64,000 nt of DNA from the NCBI RefSeq assembly GCF_020497125.1, contig NC_059075.1, forward strand, positions 104,261,222-104,325,221. The letters are read 5' to 3'. The position numbers and the translations under genes were made by a program. The notes below the pieces were generated by a model that was given only the letters and a program-made list of their open reading frames with translations, ran no database searches and had not been told where the DNA came from. Source of the stretch: Mauremys mutica (lineage: Eukaryota > Chordata > Testudines > Geoemydidae). Every line of letters starts with the position of its first letter. Position 1 is the stretch's first letter. Below are positions 25,102 to 37,258 of this stretch, in pieces.

Positions 25102-25254
25102 ATATACTTTTTTGTGTTTCAATACTAATGAGATACGGAGGTAATGCATGCAAAATGCAAGTCACTGCCTTTATACACACATGACAGACCCACATATAAA
25201 CTGGTTGAATTGCACACTGGGGTAAGGCTTGGAGAAGCCAATTCTGAGCACTTT

Positions 25255-25545
25255 ATAGAATCAATGATTTTTAAGACCAGAAGGGATTATGATGATCATC
25301 TAGTCTGCCTGCCTGAATAAACCAGAACAGGGAACCTACCTCACCAAATAATTTCTACACTGAGGCCGTAACTTCTGTCTGAGCTATAGCGTATCTTTTG
25401 GAAAGACAACCTGTTATGACTTAAAGACTTCAAGTGACAGAGATTCCATTACATCCCTAGATAAGTTATTCCAATATTTACCTGTCCCCACTGTTAAAAA
25501 CGTGTGTCTTATTTCTACATGATTTTTTTCCATTTAAATTATTGT
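25255..25545 (-). mobile_element. CR1 LINE 3' end
   Basis: Antisense CR1 tail: AGAATCAATGATTTTTAAGACC, AGAAGGGATTATGATGATC, ATCTAGTCTGCCTGCC, then the usual untranslated words. Truncated and diverged. Confidence 0.82.
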
Positions 25546-25694
25546 TTCTTGGCATAGCTAGAGCACACAAAAGTGTAGCTACACCCTGACAGGAGTTGGC
25601 TCAAGAAATAACTATAGCTGAGACAACTAAACAGTGACACCACTGTATAATTAAATTCATCATGTCTGGAGAAGGACTTCTAACAAAAACGAAC

Positions 25695-27058
25695 ACTGTG
25701 ACACTCTAGAAAGGGAGAGTTCAGAAAAATGAAGAAACTAGTTACAAAGAATCCATGTATGACACCCTGGCATCACAATATTCACCACTGTCATGTAATT
25801 AGGATATGTTTTGTACAAAGAATGCCTTAGAATCATAGAATCTCAGGGTTGGAAGGGACCTCAGGAGGTCATCTAGTCCAACCCCCTGCTCAAAGCAGGA
25901 CCAAACCCAACTAAATCATCCCAGCCAGGGCTTTGTCAAGCCTGACCTTAAAAACCTCTAAGGAAGGAGATTCCACTACCTCCCTAGGTAACCCATTCCA
26001 GTTCTACTTTGTGAGGTATCATTCTATAAGTCTTAAACTGCTAGACATTAATATCTCGTTGGATTGTGTGTGCTATCGTTGTATGCGAAGTTATGAAGCT
26101 TGGCTACATATGTGTTACTGAAACATGTTGTGAGGTTGAAAACATCCACAAGCAGCTTTTCAGGTACAACAGTAAAAAGGCCAAACAATGTTAATGGCTT
26201 ATTGGGGAAATGCACACAGGCACAAGGATTACCCCAGGAACTGTATACAATAGAAACCTCTCAGAGATAACACTACACAATGGGAATTGTTTGACCCAGG
26301 TCACAGCAAAAGAGCTTTCCAGCAAGTGGGAAGAAGATATAAAAGGGAGAAATTACATCCTGATGGGACCTCACTCTCCATACAACACCACACCTGGAAA
26401 CACCTGAGGAATAAAGACTGAACAGGAGGGAATGGATGGTCCCAGGCTAAAGTAATTTCTAGCCTGTTTTTTGAAAACCCGGGCAACCCAAGCTACAGAG
26501 CCAAGGCAGCTTGTGCCTTAAGAATCCGCCAGTCTGTTTATCACTCAGAGTGAGAATCTGCTAATACATATCCTACCTATCTAGTATGTTAAGCTCAGTT
26601 TGCGGTTTTGTTTATTTACTAGGTTATCTGCTTTAATCTGTTTGCTATCACTTATAATCTATCCTTTTGCAGTTAATAAACTTATTTTATGTTTTAATCC
26701 AAACCAGTGTGCATTTGACTAAGGTGTCTGGGGGAAATCTCAGCTTGGTTACCACAAGTGTGCATGGTCCTCTTCACATTGAGGGAGAGGTGGACTGGGT
26801 GCTAAACCTATATACTGGCCAGATTTGACCAGGGCAGGACAGTAGTGCTCTGGGGTCCAAGGCTGGTGGTTAGAGAGCCTGCATGTAACTGCAGCTGGGT
26901 GTGTCTCTACCTGTGTGAATGCTGATGAAAGTGCAAGCTTGGAGGGCTTTGCAACTTGTCGCAGCAGCACAGTGTGAGAGGGAACCCAGGCTCGTGGGTC
27001 AGAGGGCTCAGTGGTACCCTAATTCCAGGTGGCACCCCAGGGGAACCTGTCACACCAT
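25695..27058 (+). mobile_element. LTR-like element with a nested CR1
   Basis: Begins TGTGACACTC and ends GGGAACCTGTCACA, giving TGTGACA/TGTCACA inverted ends. A TATA-like GAAGATATAAAAGGG lies at 26331 and an AATAAA signal at 26674. No coding region, so it resembles a solitary LTR; I recall a common turtle repeat of this sequence, but the family name and any internal partner are unknown. A CR1 sits inside at 25830-26000. No clear target duplication was seen. Confidence 0.7.
25830..26000 (-). mobile_element. CR1 LINE 3' end nested in the LTR-like element
   Basis: A clean antisense CR1 3' end: AGAATCATAGAATCTCAGGG, TTGGAAGGGACCTCAGGAGG, ATCTAGTCCAACCCCCTGC, ending near CCCATTCCAG. It splits the host element between GAATGCCTT and CTTTGTGAGGTATC, so CTT may be part of a short duplication. 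This is the least diverged CR1 in the window by eye. Confidence 0.92.
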
Positions 27059-28914
27059 GATCAGAAATAAGGAGATTTGGGGGAAATAGGGGAAATATTG
27101 GCACAAATGGGACTTAGGATCTCATGTCCCACTAACCTTCAGTGGGAGTTGGGTGCCTAACTTTTTAATGCCCTTTGCAAAAACCCTGCTTAAAATCCTT
27201 AGACTCCACCCACCCCCGGTGGAGATTACTTACAGCACACAACAACAAAAGTCCACGCTGGTGTACACATAACCATCCCCCCACTCTTCCTACAAAAAAC
27301 CTAAACAATAAAAGGAAACAGGAACGCAATATGGTTAAATGTCAAGGTTTGAGTGGTTATTCACGGCAAGCCGATATTCTTCTGAAAATGGAAATCCAGC
27401 TCAACACAAAAGTGCGTGAGCTATGGCAGTAAAATGGCGATTGGAGAGCTAAATGGGGATTTACATCAGGTGTGTGGGGGAGGCTGCCTACTGACCTGAA
27501 CTAGGTCAGGACCAGCCACGTATTCGGTGCCTAGAGGCAAAAACAGCTAGATTGATGATGGAGAATTTAACACAGGATAGCCCCTACTATTGCTGATATT
27601 GGCATTACATGACAAATAAACAAAGTTTGACTGAAACTGCAGAGTCTACAATATATCTGACATATCCTTCCTCAGGAGCTGCATCCTCCATGGCAATTAC
27701 AAGAAATGAATCATAAGGATTCCACTTTCTTCATATCTCTGAAAACAATTTTTGCTCCGCCAAGCTGTCCAGAGCTTTAGCTGAGTAACCCTCTAATCCT
27801 CTTGATTTAACTCCTTCCATCCTCCCACTTACTACTGTTTTATCAGCTCTGTTGTTTTGGGTCACATCTGCAAACAGATTGTAAAACCACTGAGATGGAG
27901 ATTATGTACGGCAACATGCCAAGCATATTCTTGGGCATTTTGCTAATAAATAAAAATAGATAGTAAAATAAAAATGTTTGAACAAGGAATAACTGCATAT
28001 AACATTTCCTCCCATTTCTCATAACTTGTTAAAGATTGCTGCAATCACAAGTGACACATAATCCAATAATATAATGCAGCATTTCTGCTGTTGCTGAATT
28101 TTGTACCATAGAGCACACCTCTCAGTGATGTAAAAGATATATTTTCAATTGTGTCATGTCATAGTGTAATTCACTGGTTTATGGTAGCAAAGTCCTCCAG
28201 TGTCACAGATCCATATGATAACCCTAATTTATGGACTTTGCATTTGAATCTCATATAGCCACTGCTGTTGCTGCTATTTGCATTACATGACAAATAAACA
28301 ATGTTTGGAGTTAGTTAAAAGACTAAAAGAAAAAAAAAGATTTAAAAAAGCCCCACACATACGCAGAGGACTCTACTGAATATACGTCAGAGGAGGTTAG
28401 TCTAGTAATTAAATTATTTGGTAGCAACAGAGTCAAGACCAATAACTTAGAGGTTGCCCTGCATGTTCTGGCTAATGTAATTGCTAGTAGAGTAGACTTT
28501 TATATAAAACAATATGCCAATAGGTCCGGAAGGGTGATTCATAAAATAGTACTACTAACATATGACACAGAGCCAACAGTTTCCTTGGAAGATCCATCTT
28601 CCTAGTTCCTGTAAAGAAATTGCAACCTACAGGGCATAACTCATTCTGTACAGTTACGGATTTTTGTTAAATAGAGTTTGCTCCGCCAGGAAAGGCTGCA
28701 AGCTACAGAAATGCTAAGGCAAAGACTTGTGTTCTGAACGTGAATACAAGGATTGATAAGAGATTTTCAAAGTAGCACCTCACTGAAGTGAGAGTATTGG
28801 TGGCACTGCTTGCTGAAGCCTTTGAAACTCTTCATTGAAACCAACCACATGGCCTGAAATAGTTATTGTGGGTAACATGCTCTAAAGAACCCAGGTGACT
28901 TGGGAGTATAAGTT
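27059..28914. other. Intronic sequence, nothing recognised
   Basis: It contains two separated copies of TTACATGACAAATAAACAA (27604 and 28284) and a CAGTGGGAGTTGGGTGCCTAA word near 27139 of the interspersed type. No delimited element. Confidence 0.45.
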
Positions 28915-29052
28915 CAGAGCCTGAGCTTCAGTGTGAGTTGAAACTTCAGAGTGCTGTCTATACAGCTATTTTGTACAAGCCCGGATAGCTCCAGTCTGTT
29001 GACCTGGGCTGGGAGGCTCTCTCCAAAATGCTGTGTAGACATACCATAAGTC
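28915..29052. mobile_element. Decayed relative of the 3088-3330 DNA element
   Basis: GCCTGAGCTT, CTGTCTATACAGCTATTTTG, TTGACCTGGGCTGGG and the end GTGTAGACATACC match the layout of the right part of the 3088 element. Left end unclear. Confidence 0.5.
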
Positions 29053-30588
29053 ACTTAGGTGCTTTTGAAAATGTTACCTATCATGTGCATGAACACTAAT
29101 GATAGTAGAGCTTGTAAGCTGCAAACTCCACTTGCTGATGTTGCATTCGTGAAGTGCTGAAATAAAGCTACTGAGGTTACTTAAAGAACTTCAGATATGG
29201 CGATACATCAGCTTCACAATAATTTAGGCAGCAGAATCTGATAACTGCAGCAATTTTAAGGAAAGAGTTTCAGGGAAAAGGGTCTTAAGTCTTTAAAAAG
29301 GGAGTGAAAGTTGGGGTTGCCAGAAACTGCTCTTGTCCCCGATATCTGTCGTGGCAGCTGGGGAAATATACTCTGTTCTGCATCCAACATGCCATCACTG
29401 ATTCAGAGAGCCCTGTGCATGCCCTGTCTGTTGTGCAGGATTTCAGATTCTAATATAGATAGATCAAAAGCAGTCAAATGAAATGACGCAGGTGGAAAGC
29501 TGTTTAATGTGACAGGAGAGGCATGTCTGAATATTTCAGAGTAAATTACAGTTACAGAAAGCTGCATCAGAACAATTATAGAATATGAAATCTCCAACAC
29601 TCATTTTCCAATTTTATACTATCATATAATTTGTCAAAATTGTTCAGAAGAGAAAGTGATAACGTACATTAAAACAGTGAACCACATAGTGATTGGTTGT
29701 TTTTTCCTCCTCCAGTTCTAAATGTACAGCAATATTTAAATTACATTGATAGTTGCATCCAACTTGCTTTTTAGTACTGTTGATGGATGGGCTGCCAGAA
29801 AGCCTTCATAGATTTTAAGGCCATAAGGGACCATTATGATCATCTAGTCTAACCTCTTGCATAACGCAAACCACAGGACTTCCTTGAATTAATTCCTGGT
29901 TCAAGTGCAATAGCTGTGGTTATAAGTAGATCAACTCTTTTAGAAAAGCCTCCGCTCATGATTTACAAATTTCCAGTGATGAAGGATGCATCACAGTCCT
30001 TGATATGTTGCTCCAATGATTAATTACCTTCACTGTTATAAATTTGCATCTTATTGCTAGTCTGAATGTGTCTAGATTCAAATTCCAGTCACTTAATCTA
30101 GTTATATTTTTGTCTGCTAGAACAATGAGCGCTCTATCATCAAATTTTTGTTTGCCATGTAGTTACTTTAGACTGATCAGAATCACCCCTTACCATTTTG
30201 ATAATCTAAACAGGTTGAGCTCGAGTGTCTCATTATAAGGCATATTTTCTTTTCCTTTAATCATTCTCATGGCTCTTCTCTCCAATTTTTCAGTATCCTT
30301 CTTGAAGTGCAGACACCAGAACAAGACAAGGTATACCACTAACAGTTGACAAATACATAGCTAATTTCCCTACTCCTACTGAAAGCCCCCTGTGTTGACA
30401 TCCAAGGATTGCATTAGCCCTTTTAGCCACAGCGTTGCGCTGCAAGCTCATGTTCATCTCATTATCCCCAGGGCCCCCAAGTCTTTTTCAGTCACTGCTT
30501 TCCAGAATAGAGTTTCCCATGCTGTATGGCTGGCCTATGTTCTTTGTTCCTAGACGTACAACCTTACCTTTGGTTGTATTGATTCTCA

Positions 30589-32724
30589 GGGTACGTCTAC
30601 ACTACGGGATTATTCTGAATTTTCATAAACCGGTTTTGCAAAACAGATTGAATAAAATCGAGTGCGCGCGGCCACACTAAACACATTAAATCGGTGGTGT
30701 GCGTCCACGGTCCGAGGCTAGCATCGATTTCTGGAGCGTTGCACTGTGGGTAGCTATTCTGTAGCTATCCCATAGTTCCCGCAGCCTCCCCCGCCCCTTG
30801 GAATTTCCGGGTTGAGATCCCAGTGCCTGATGGGGCAAAAATCATTGTCGCGGGTGGTTCTGGGTAAATGTCGTCAGTCACTCCTTCCTCTGGGAAAGCA
30901 ACGGCAGACAAGCATTTCGTGCCTTTTTTCCCTGGATTGCCCTGGCAGATGCCATAGAATGGCAATCATGGAGCCTGTTTTGCCTTTTGTGACTATCGCC
31001 GTATGTGTACTAGATGCCGCTCACAGAGGCGATTCAGCAGCGCTACACAGAAGCATGCTTTTGCTTTTGCATGACAGCAGAGATGGTTACTAGCCATACT
31101 GTACCATCTACCATACCATAAATTGGTAATAAGATGATCATGGTTACCAGTCCTTTTGCACTCTGCCATTTGCTGCTGCCGTAAGTGCCCCTGGCTGATC
31201 AGCCAGGGGCACAAAAGCCAAAATTGGGAATGACTCCCTGAGTCAATCCCTCCTTTTTGGTATCTAAAAATAGAATCAGTCCTGCCTAGAATATGGGCAA
31301 GTGTACTAGAGAACCACTGTATCATAGAACCAGAGAGCACAGCTCCTCTGTGTCAGATCCCACAGAAATTATGAGCTGTATGCTATTCACAGGGGGTGCT
31401 CCTGCAACAACCCCACCTGTTGATTCCGTTCTTCCCCCAGCCTTTCAGGGCTACCATAGCATTGTACCCCCACTTGTGTGATGAAGTAATAAAGAATGCA
31501 GGAATAAGACACGGTGACTTGTTAGTGAGAAATGAGTGGAAGGCAGCCTCCAGCTGCTATGATAGTCCAGACAGGACAGTAAGGAGTGTGGAGGAGAGGA
31601 GCCCAGCATCCCTCTGCTAGTCCAGGGGCAATTGAATCTTTTCTTTACACATGAAGGGTGGGGGCTGATGGAGCTCAGCCCCCTGTTGCTATGATGACGA
31701 TGGTTACCAGCCATACTGTACCATCTACCAGGAAAAATTAGGACCAGGCGCCCTTGATTGACCTTACCGATGCTAGTCGGCATGGTTACCAGTCCTTTTG
31801 CACTGCCCCATGTGCCAATAGGCTGATGATGAGGACGGGTACCAGTCGTTTTGTACCATCAGCCACCCATGGCGGGGGGGGGGGGAGCAAGGATATTGGC
31901 GTTGAGTGCTGCAGCATCGCATCTATCTGCAGCATTCAGTAAAGATAGGGTGACATGTAAAAGAGTCAACAGAGGATTGTTTTCCCTTTCACTTCTGGGG
32001 GTGGGTGAGGGGGTGCGTAGATTGCCGAGCTATGCCCTGACCCACCGCGGACACTGTGTTTGACCCTAGAAGCATTTGGAGCTCAGCCAAGAATGCAAAT
32101 ACTTTTCGGAGACTGCAGGAACTGTGGGATAGCTTGAGTCCTCCAGTCCATGAGTGTCCATTTGATTCTTTGGCTTTCCGTTACGCTTGTCACGCAGCAG
32201 TGCGCTGAGCCCCTGCTATGGCGTCTGTCTGGAGATTTTTTTAAAATGCTTTTGAATTTCATCTTCTGTAACGGAGCGCTGATAGAACAGATTTGCCTGC
32301 CCTTACAGCGATCACATCCGCATGGTCCATGCGGGAGCTCTTTCTTTATTTTGATTTTTAACTGCATCGCCACACGTGCTGATCGGAGCTCCACGCTGGG
32401 CAAACAGGAAATATTCAAAAGTTCGCGGGGCTTTTCCTGTCTACCTGGCCACTGCATCCGAGTTCAGATTGCTGTCCAGAGCGGTCAGTGGTGCACTGTG
32501 GGATACCGCCCGGAGGCCAATACCGTCGATCTGCGGCCACACTAACCCTAATCCGATATGGTAATACCGATATTAGCGCTACTCCTCTCGTTAGGGAGGA
32601 GTACAGAAACCGGTTTAAAGAGCCCTTTATACCGATATAAAGGGCCTCTCAGTGTGGACGGGTGTGGCATTAAATCGGTTTTACGCTCCTAAAACCGGTT
32701 TAAACGCCTAGTGTAGACCAGGCT
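30589..32724. mobile_element. 2.1-kb DNA transposon, PIF/Harbinger-like ends, no transposase seen
   Basis: Left end GGGTACGTCTACACTACG and the inverted right end (AGCCTGGTCTACACTAG) share GTCTACACTA, and both continue to an AAACCGGTTTT block. TCA occurs on both sides (30586-30588 and 32725-32727), a 3-base duplication of the type made by PIF/Harbinger. Internal frames reach 131 codons (32150-32545) but I recognise no transposase, so it looks non-autonomous. It contains five copies of a TGGTTACCAG-like motif and a 28-base perfect palindrome. I recall this as a common turtle repeat. Confidence 0.82.
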
Positions 32725-33091
32725 TCATATATTTTGATTGTGCTCAGTTTACCAAGTGTTCCAGATTGCTCAGTGACCTGTTCTCTTATTATTTACTACT
32801 CTCCCAATCTTAGTGTCATCTACAAACTTTACTAGCAATGACTTTATGTTTTCTTCCAGATCACTGATACAAAATGTTAAATAGCATAGGGCCAAGAACT
32901 GACCCCGGTAGGGCTTTGCTAGAAACATACCTGCTCGATGATTCCCTATTTACAATTATATTTTCAGACCTCTCAGTGAGTCAGTTTTTAATCGATCTAA
33001 TCTGTTCCGTGTCGATTTTATATCATTGTAGTTTCCTAATCAAAATTTCATGTGGTATCAAGTCAAATGCTTTACAGAAGTCTAACTATAT

Positions 33092-33994
33092 TCCATTAAA
33101 TTTAATGTGGATAAATGTAAAGTAATGCACACTGGAAAAATAACCCCAACTACACATACAATATGATGGGCGCTAATTTAGCTACAACTAATCAGGAAAG
33201 AGATCTTGGAGTAATTGTGGACAGTTCTCTGAAGACGTCTACGCAGTGTGCAGCGGCAGTCAAAAAAGCAAACAGGATGTTAGAAATCATTAAAAAGGGG
33301 ATAGAGAATAAGATGGAGAATATCTTATTGCCTTTATATAAATCCATGGTACACCCACATCTTGAATACTGCATACAGATGTGATCTCCTCATCTCAAAA
33401 AAGATATACTGGCATTAGAAAAGGTTCAGAGAAGGGCAACTAAAATGATTAGGGGTTTGGAATGGGTCCCATATGAGGAAAGATTGAAGAGGCTAGGACT
33501 TTTCAGCATGGGAACGAGGAGACTAAGGGTGGATATGATAGAGGTATATAAAATCACAAGTGGTGTGGAGAAAGCGAATAAAGAAAAGTTATTTATTTGT
33601 TCCCATAAGAACTAGGGGCCACCAAATGAAATCAATGGGCAGCAGGTTTAAAACAAATAAAAGGAAGTTCTTCTTCACACAGTGCACAGTCAACCTGTGG
33701 AACTCTTTACCTGACGAGGTTGTGAAGGCTAGGACTATAACAGGGTTTAAAAGAGAACTAGATAAATTCATGGTTAAGTCCATTAATGGCTATTAGCCAG
33801 GATGGGTAATTAGCCAGGTGTCCCTAGCCTCCATTTGTCAGAGGGTGGAGATGGATGCCAGGAGTGAGATCACTTGATCATTACCTGTTAGGTTCACTCC
33901 TTCTGGGACACCTAGCATTGGTCACTGTTGGCAGACAGGATACTGGGCTGGATGGACCTTTGGTCTGACCAGTATGGCCATTCTTATGTTCTTA
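33092..33994 (+). mobile_element. CR1-type LINE nested in the older CR1
   Basis: It reads, on the plus strand, ATNQERDLGVIVDSSLKTST, AAVKKANRMLEIIKKGIE, PLYKSMVHPHLEYCIQM, NLWNSLPDEVV, DKFMVKSINGY then stop, with the tail ending TTCTTATGTTCTTAA. Same family as 4909-5756. The flanking minus-strand CR1 continues on both sides. Confidence 0.92.
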
Positions 33995-35354
33995 ACACTG
34001 TCACCTTTGCCAGCCAAATTTGTAATCTCTTCAAAAAGTGAGAGTTAATTTAACAAGATATTTTTCACAAATCAGTGTTGGCATTAGTTATATTACCTTC
34101 CTTTAATTGTGTATGAATCAAGTCCTGTATCAGCCACTCTATTGTTTTGCATTGGATGGAAGTCAAGTTGACAGGCCTATAGTTACTTGGCTCAGCCTAT
34201 TTAGCCTTTTATTATATAATGGCACAACATTAGATTTCTTCGAGACCTCTGGAACTTCCCCGCTGCTTCAAGATTTATTAAAAGTCAACAGTCCAGTCCA
34301 GAGAGTCCCTTGACCAGCTCTTTTAAAAGTCTTGGATACAAGTTATCTAGACATGTTTTAGTAGCTGCTGTTTAACATCCTTCTTAGTCACATTAAAAAT
34401 GGAAACTATTTTGTCCTCCACTGCCACCTCTTATGATATGAATTCATCATCACCTTGCTTTTTTCAATGTACAAACCAGAAATGTATTGAACATTTGTGC
34501 CTTTTTTGCATTATTATTGACGATTCTGCCATTTACATCTAGTAATACATTAACACCATAGTTAGGGTTTCTTTTGTTCTTGTTATCATAAAGACTCTTC
34601 CTTATTGTCCTTCACTCTGCTGGCCATGGATTTTTCTTTGAGTTCTTTTGATTCCCTTACCAATTTTCTACAATTTCTAGCTTCTGACATATATATTATC
34701 ATCTTTCCCTTTCTCCCTCACCCATGTGTTATACATTATCTTTTTATTTTTATTGCTTCTTTCAACTACCCCTCTAAGCCACGCTGTTTTTCTAACCCGG
34801 GTAACCTTAACTCTCAGTTGTGGCTTTTGGAGCATCTAATAAAATATTCTAAAACAGTTCCGAATGATCATTAACATTTTTGTGTTTAAGTTTTTTCTCC
34901 CATCTGCTGTGGCTCACAGTTATTTTCAGCTTTATAAAACAGGCCCTTATAAAGAACCTAGTACATAATGTCACTGCTTTGGACTTTATTGTTTGCATAA
35001 ACAAATACAATCAAGTCATGGTCACTGGACCTTACAAACCACGTTTAAGTTCTGCGATCAATTCCTCTTTATCTATCAAGGTGAGGTCTAATAGAGAATT
35101 CCCCTATATTGGATGCAACACTTCTTGAGTTAGGAAATTGTCATCTACAATTTTGAGAAATCACCAGGATGTTGTAGAATTGGCAGAGATTTCCAGCAGA
35201 TGTCACTCAGAAAAAACATTTTTGTATGCCCTACATTTGGAATTATCATAAGCTGCTTTAAAACAGTACCTTCGCAGTCCTGAAGAGAAATTTCATTCAG
35301 ATATGAAATGTATATAGTAGAGCAGGTAAGGAAAGCTTGATCTTTTTTTTCCTT

Positions 35355-35690
35355 ACCCATTTATTACTTGATGAAAATGGAAAACTGTTTCCTTTTCATC
35401 AAAAATTTTCTATGAAGATTTTGGAGGTTTTGTTGAAAACTGAAAAATTTGAGATGCTTGGGCAAAAATATGAAGTTTTACTGAACTTTTTCACTTGACT
35501 ATACAATTTTTTTTTCAGTTTTTGGTCACTCAAACGTGAAAAAATTCAATTTTCACTGAACCCCAATTTTTTCATTGAAAACAGACATTTCCTGTGAAAA
35601 ATTCCATTTTGACAAAATTGCCATGTTTTGCTGGAAAAAAAATGTGGACAATTTTTATTTATTTATTTATTTATTTTTTACAAACTCTAG
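35355..35690. repeat. AT-rich AAAATTTTC-type interspersed repeat with (TTTA)n
   Basis: A run of AAAATTTTC, GAAAAATT and ATTTTTTCA words. It resembles segments at 49545-49790, 51855-52140 and 57290-57445. A (TTTA)n microsatellite sits at about 35655-35682. Family unknown. Confidence 0.45.
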
Positions 35691-35758
35691 TATTTAATTT
35701 CTCTTTACATGTGTATTATGCAACATATATATAGCACAGGAGGAAAATGATTACTTAC

Positions 35759-35824
35759 TGTTCAATTTCTTTACGGTATCTTTCTTCTTCTTCTGCAGCC
35801 TTTTGAGAAATCTCCAGTTTCCTT
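35759..35824 (-). CDS. USH1C: USH1C exon, coiled coil
   Basis: 66 bases: the first A completes a Gln codon, then RKLEISQKAAEEEERYRKEI and E, with CA left for the next exon. The acceptor is GTATTGCAG, the donor GTAAGTAATC. The AQKAAEENERYRKEMEQ segment of human harmonin is clearly the counterpart. The following intron (35758 to 24225) is the longest here and carries the nested repeat complex at 29795-35215. Confidence 0.96.
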
Positions 35825-36965
35825 CTGCAATACAGAGAAATTTGCATTTAGAACATTTAGAGAAAATTAAGTTGTCATGTGTATGCTAGTGTAAAACAAA
35901 TATATATATATATAAAAATGAGAACAAATATGCATGGGGAGAACATGACACGAGTTTCCAACATTTAAAAAAGGGTTCATTAACATTCCTAGCCCTCATC
36001 ACACCTGCTCGATGATTCCCGATGGTCTCCATAGCCCACCTGACCAACACAGCACATCACTTCTCTAAATTCTGAAGCCACTCTGACCCTCAAAGATAAC
36101 TTTTTAGTGCATTCTGCAGCTGTCCAACCATGTTCTCTGTGATGGGATGGAGTCTGACTGCCCAGCTCAATGACAATCGCGCATTGGGTAATGATATTGG
36201 AGGTGATGGGGTTTACTGATGTCCCACTTCAAGCGTGGAGGGATGGTTTCTGTCCCAGCTAACTGACAGCCAGGGAAACAGAAAGGCCCACCAGGCCCAA
36301 GACAGATGTCTCCGATGATGGCTCTGAAGTGTAGGTAGAGATTGAATTCACATGGTAACTTTGCTAACTCTAAGGAAAAAGGCAAGCTCATGGACTATAT
36401 GGTTTGCCACAAAATTAAAATGAGAGAGATATGATGAGGGGTTTTCAAGGAAATATGTAAAAAAAATAATATAGGCATATGTGCTGCTTCTCCCCTCCAC
36501 TTCTCAATAAACAAAGATAAAACAAAGGTAACTAGGTAAACTAATGCAAAAAGCATCAGCACTGACATTTTAGGTTCAACCTTTCTATTGCCAAATCATT
36601 GTTAATAATATAGGAATATCTTTTATCATCCAATGAGTAATAAAAGCCATTCACTTTAGAGACAGGTGATTTTGCACATGATATCTGATGAAGAAATTCT
36701 AATTCCACAGAATGAGACAACTTTAGGACAACTTTTTTTCATTGGTAAAGCCTCAGCAAATCATCCACATCCAAGTTGCTCTCCCTACTTACTTGTGTGA
36801 AATTTTCTAGGCAAACATGCACAACTGGAAGTGGACAGGACATTTGTCTCTAGACAAGGGGAGAAAGGTGACTGATGATACATCAAGGTATGGAAAGAGA
36901 TCAACAGGGAGCATAGAACCCAGGCCTCCATGTCTTTCTAGGTGAGTACTTGCCACAACAGAGGC
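35825..36965. other. Intronic sequence, nothing recognised
   Basis: A short (TA)n lies near 35899. No exon or delimited repeat. Confidence 0.45.
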
Positions 36966-37258
36966 TAGGTCTACACTAGTCGGGGGAGTCGACCTAAGAT
37001 ACGCAACTTCAGCTATGCGAATAGCATAGCTGAAGTCGGCTTATCTTAGGTCAATTTACCTGGCCGTGAGGACAGTGGCGAGTGAACTGCTGCCGCTCCC
37101 CCATCGACTCTGATTCCGCCTCTCGCCATGGTGGAGTTCCGGAGTCGACGGCAGAGCGATCAGGGATCGATTTTATCGCATCTACACTAGACGCGATAAA
37201 TCGATCCCCAATAGATCGATCACTACCCACCGATCCGGTGGGTAGTGTAGACATACCC
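36966..37258. mobile_element. Palindromic MITE with GTCTACACTA ends
   Basis: Left GGCTAGGTCTACACTA and inverted right GGGTATGTCTACACTAC match the ends of the 2.1-kb element. AGA occurs on both sides, a possible 3-base duplication. Inside are two hairpins: GACCTAAGATACGCAACTTC pairing with its complement (36990-37052), and GCGATAAATCGATC pairing around 37170-37205. No coding capacity. Confidence 0.82.

Larger units (their letters stand above)
29795..35215 (-). mobile_element. Long CR1 LINE, interrupted by two later insertions
   Basis: The 3' end begins near TTCATAGATTTTAAGGCC. The antisense CR1 continues to 30588, resumes at 32725-33091 and again at 33995-35215, where TTGAGTTAGGAAATTGTCATC is still CR1-like. 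Without the inserts about 2.4 kb of CR1 remains, the longest copy here, though full of stops. The breaks hold a DNA transposon (30589-32724) and a plus-strand CR1 (33092-33994). Confidence 0.88.

Noticed and set aside
30812..32564. Frames up to 131 codons in the 2.1-kb transposon as a transposase
   Set aside because: No DDE-type or Myb-like motif recognised, and frames overlap on both strands; treated as non-autonomous.
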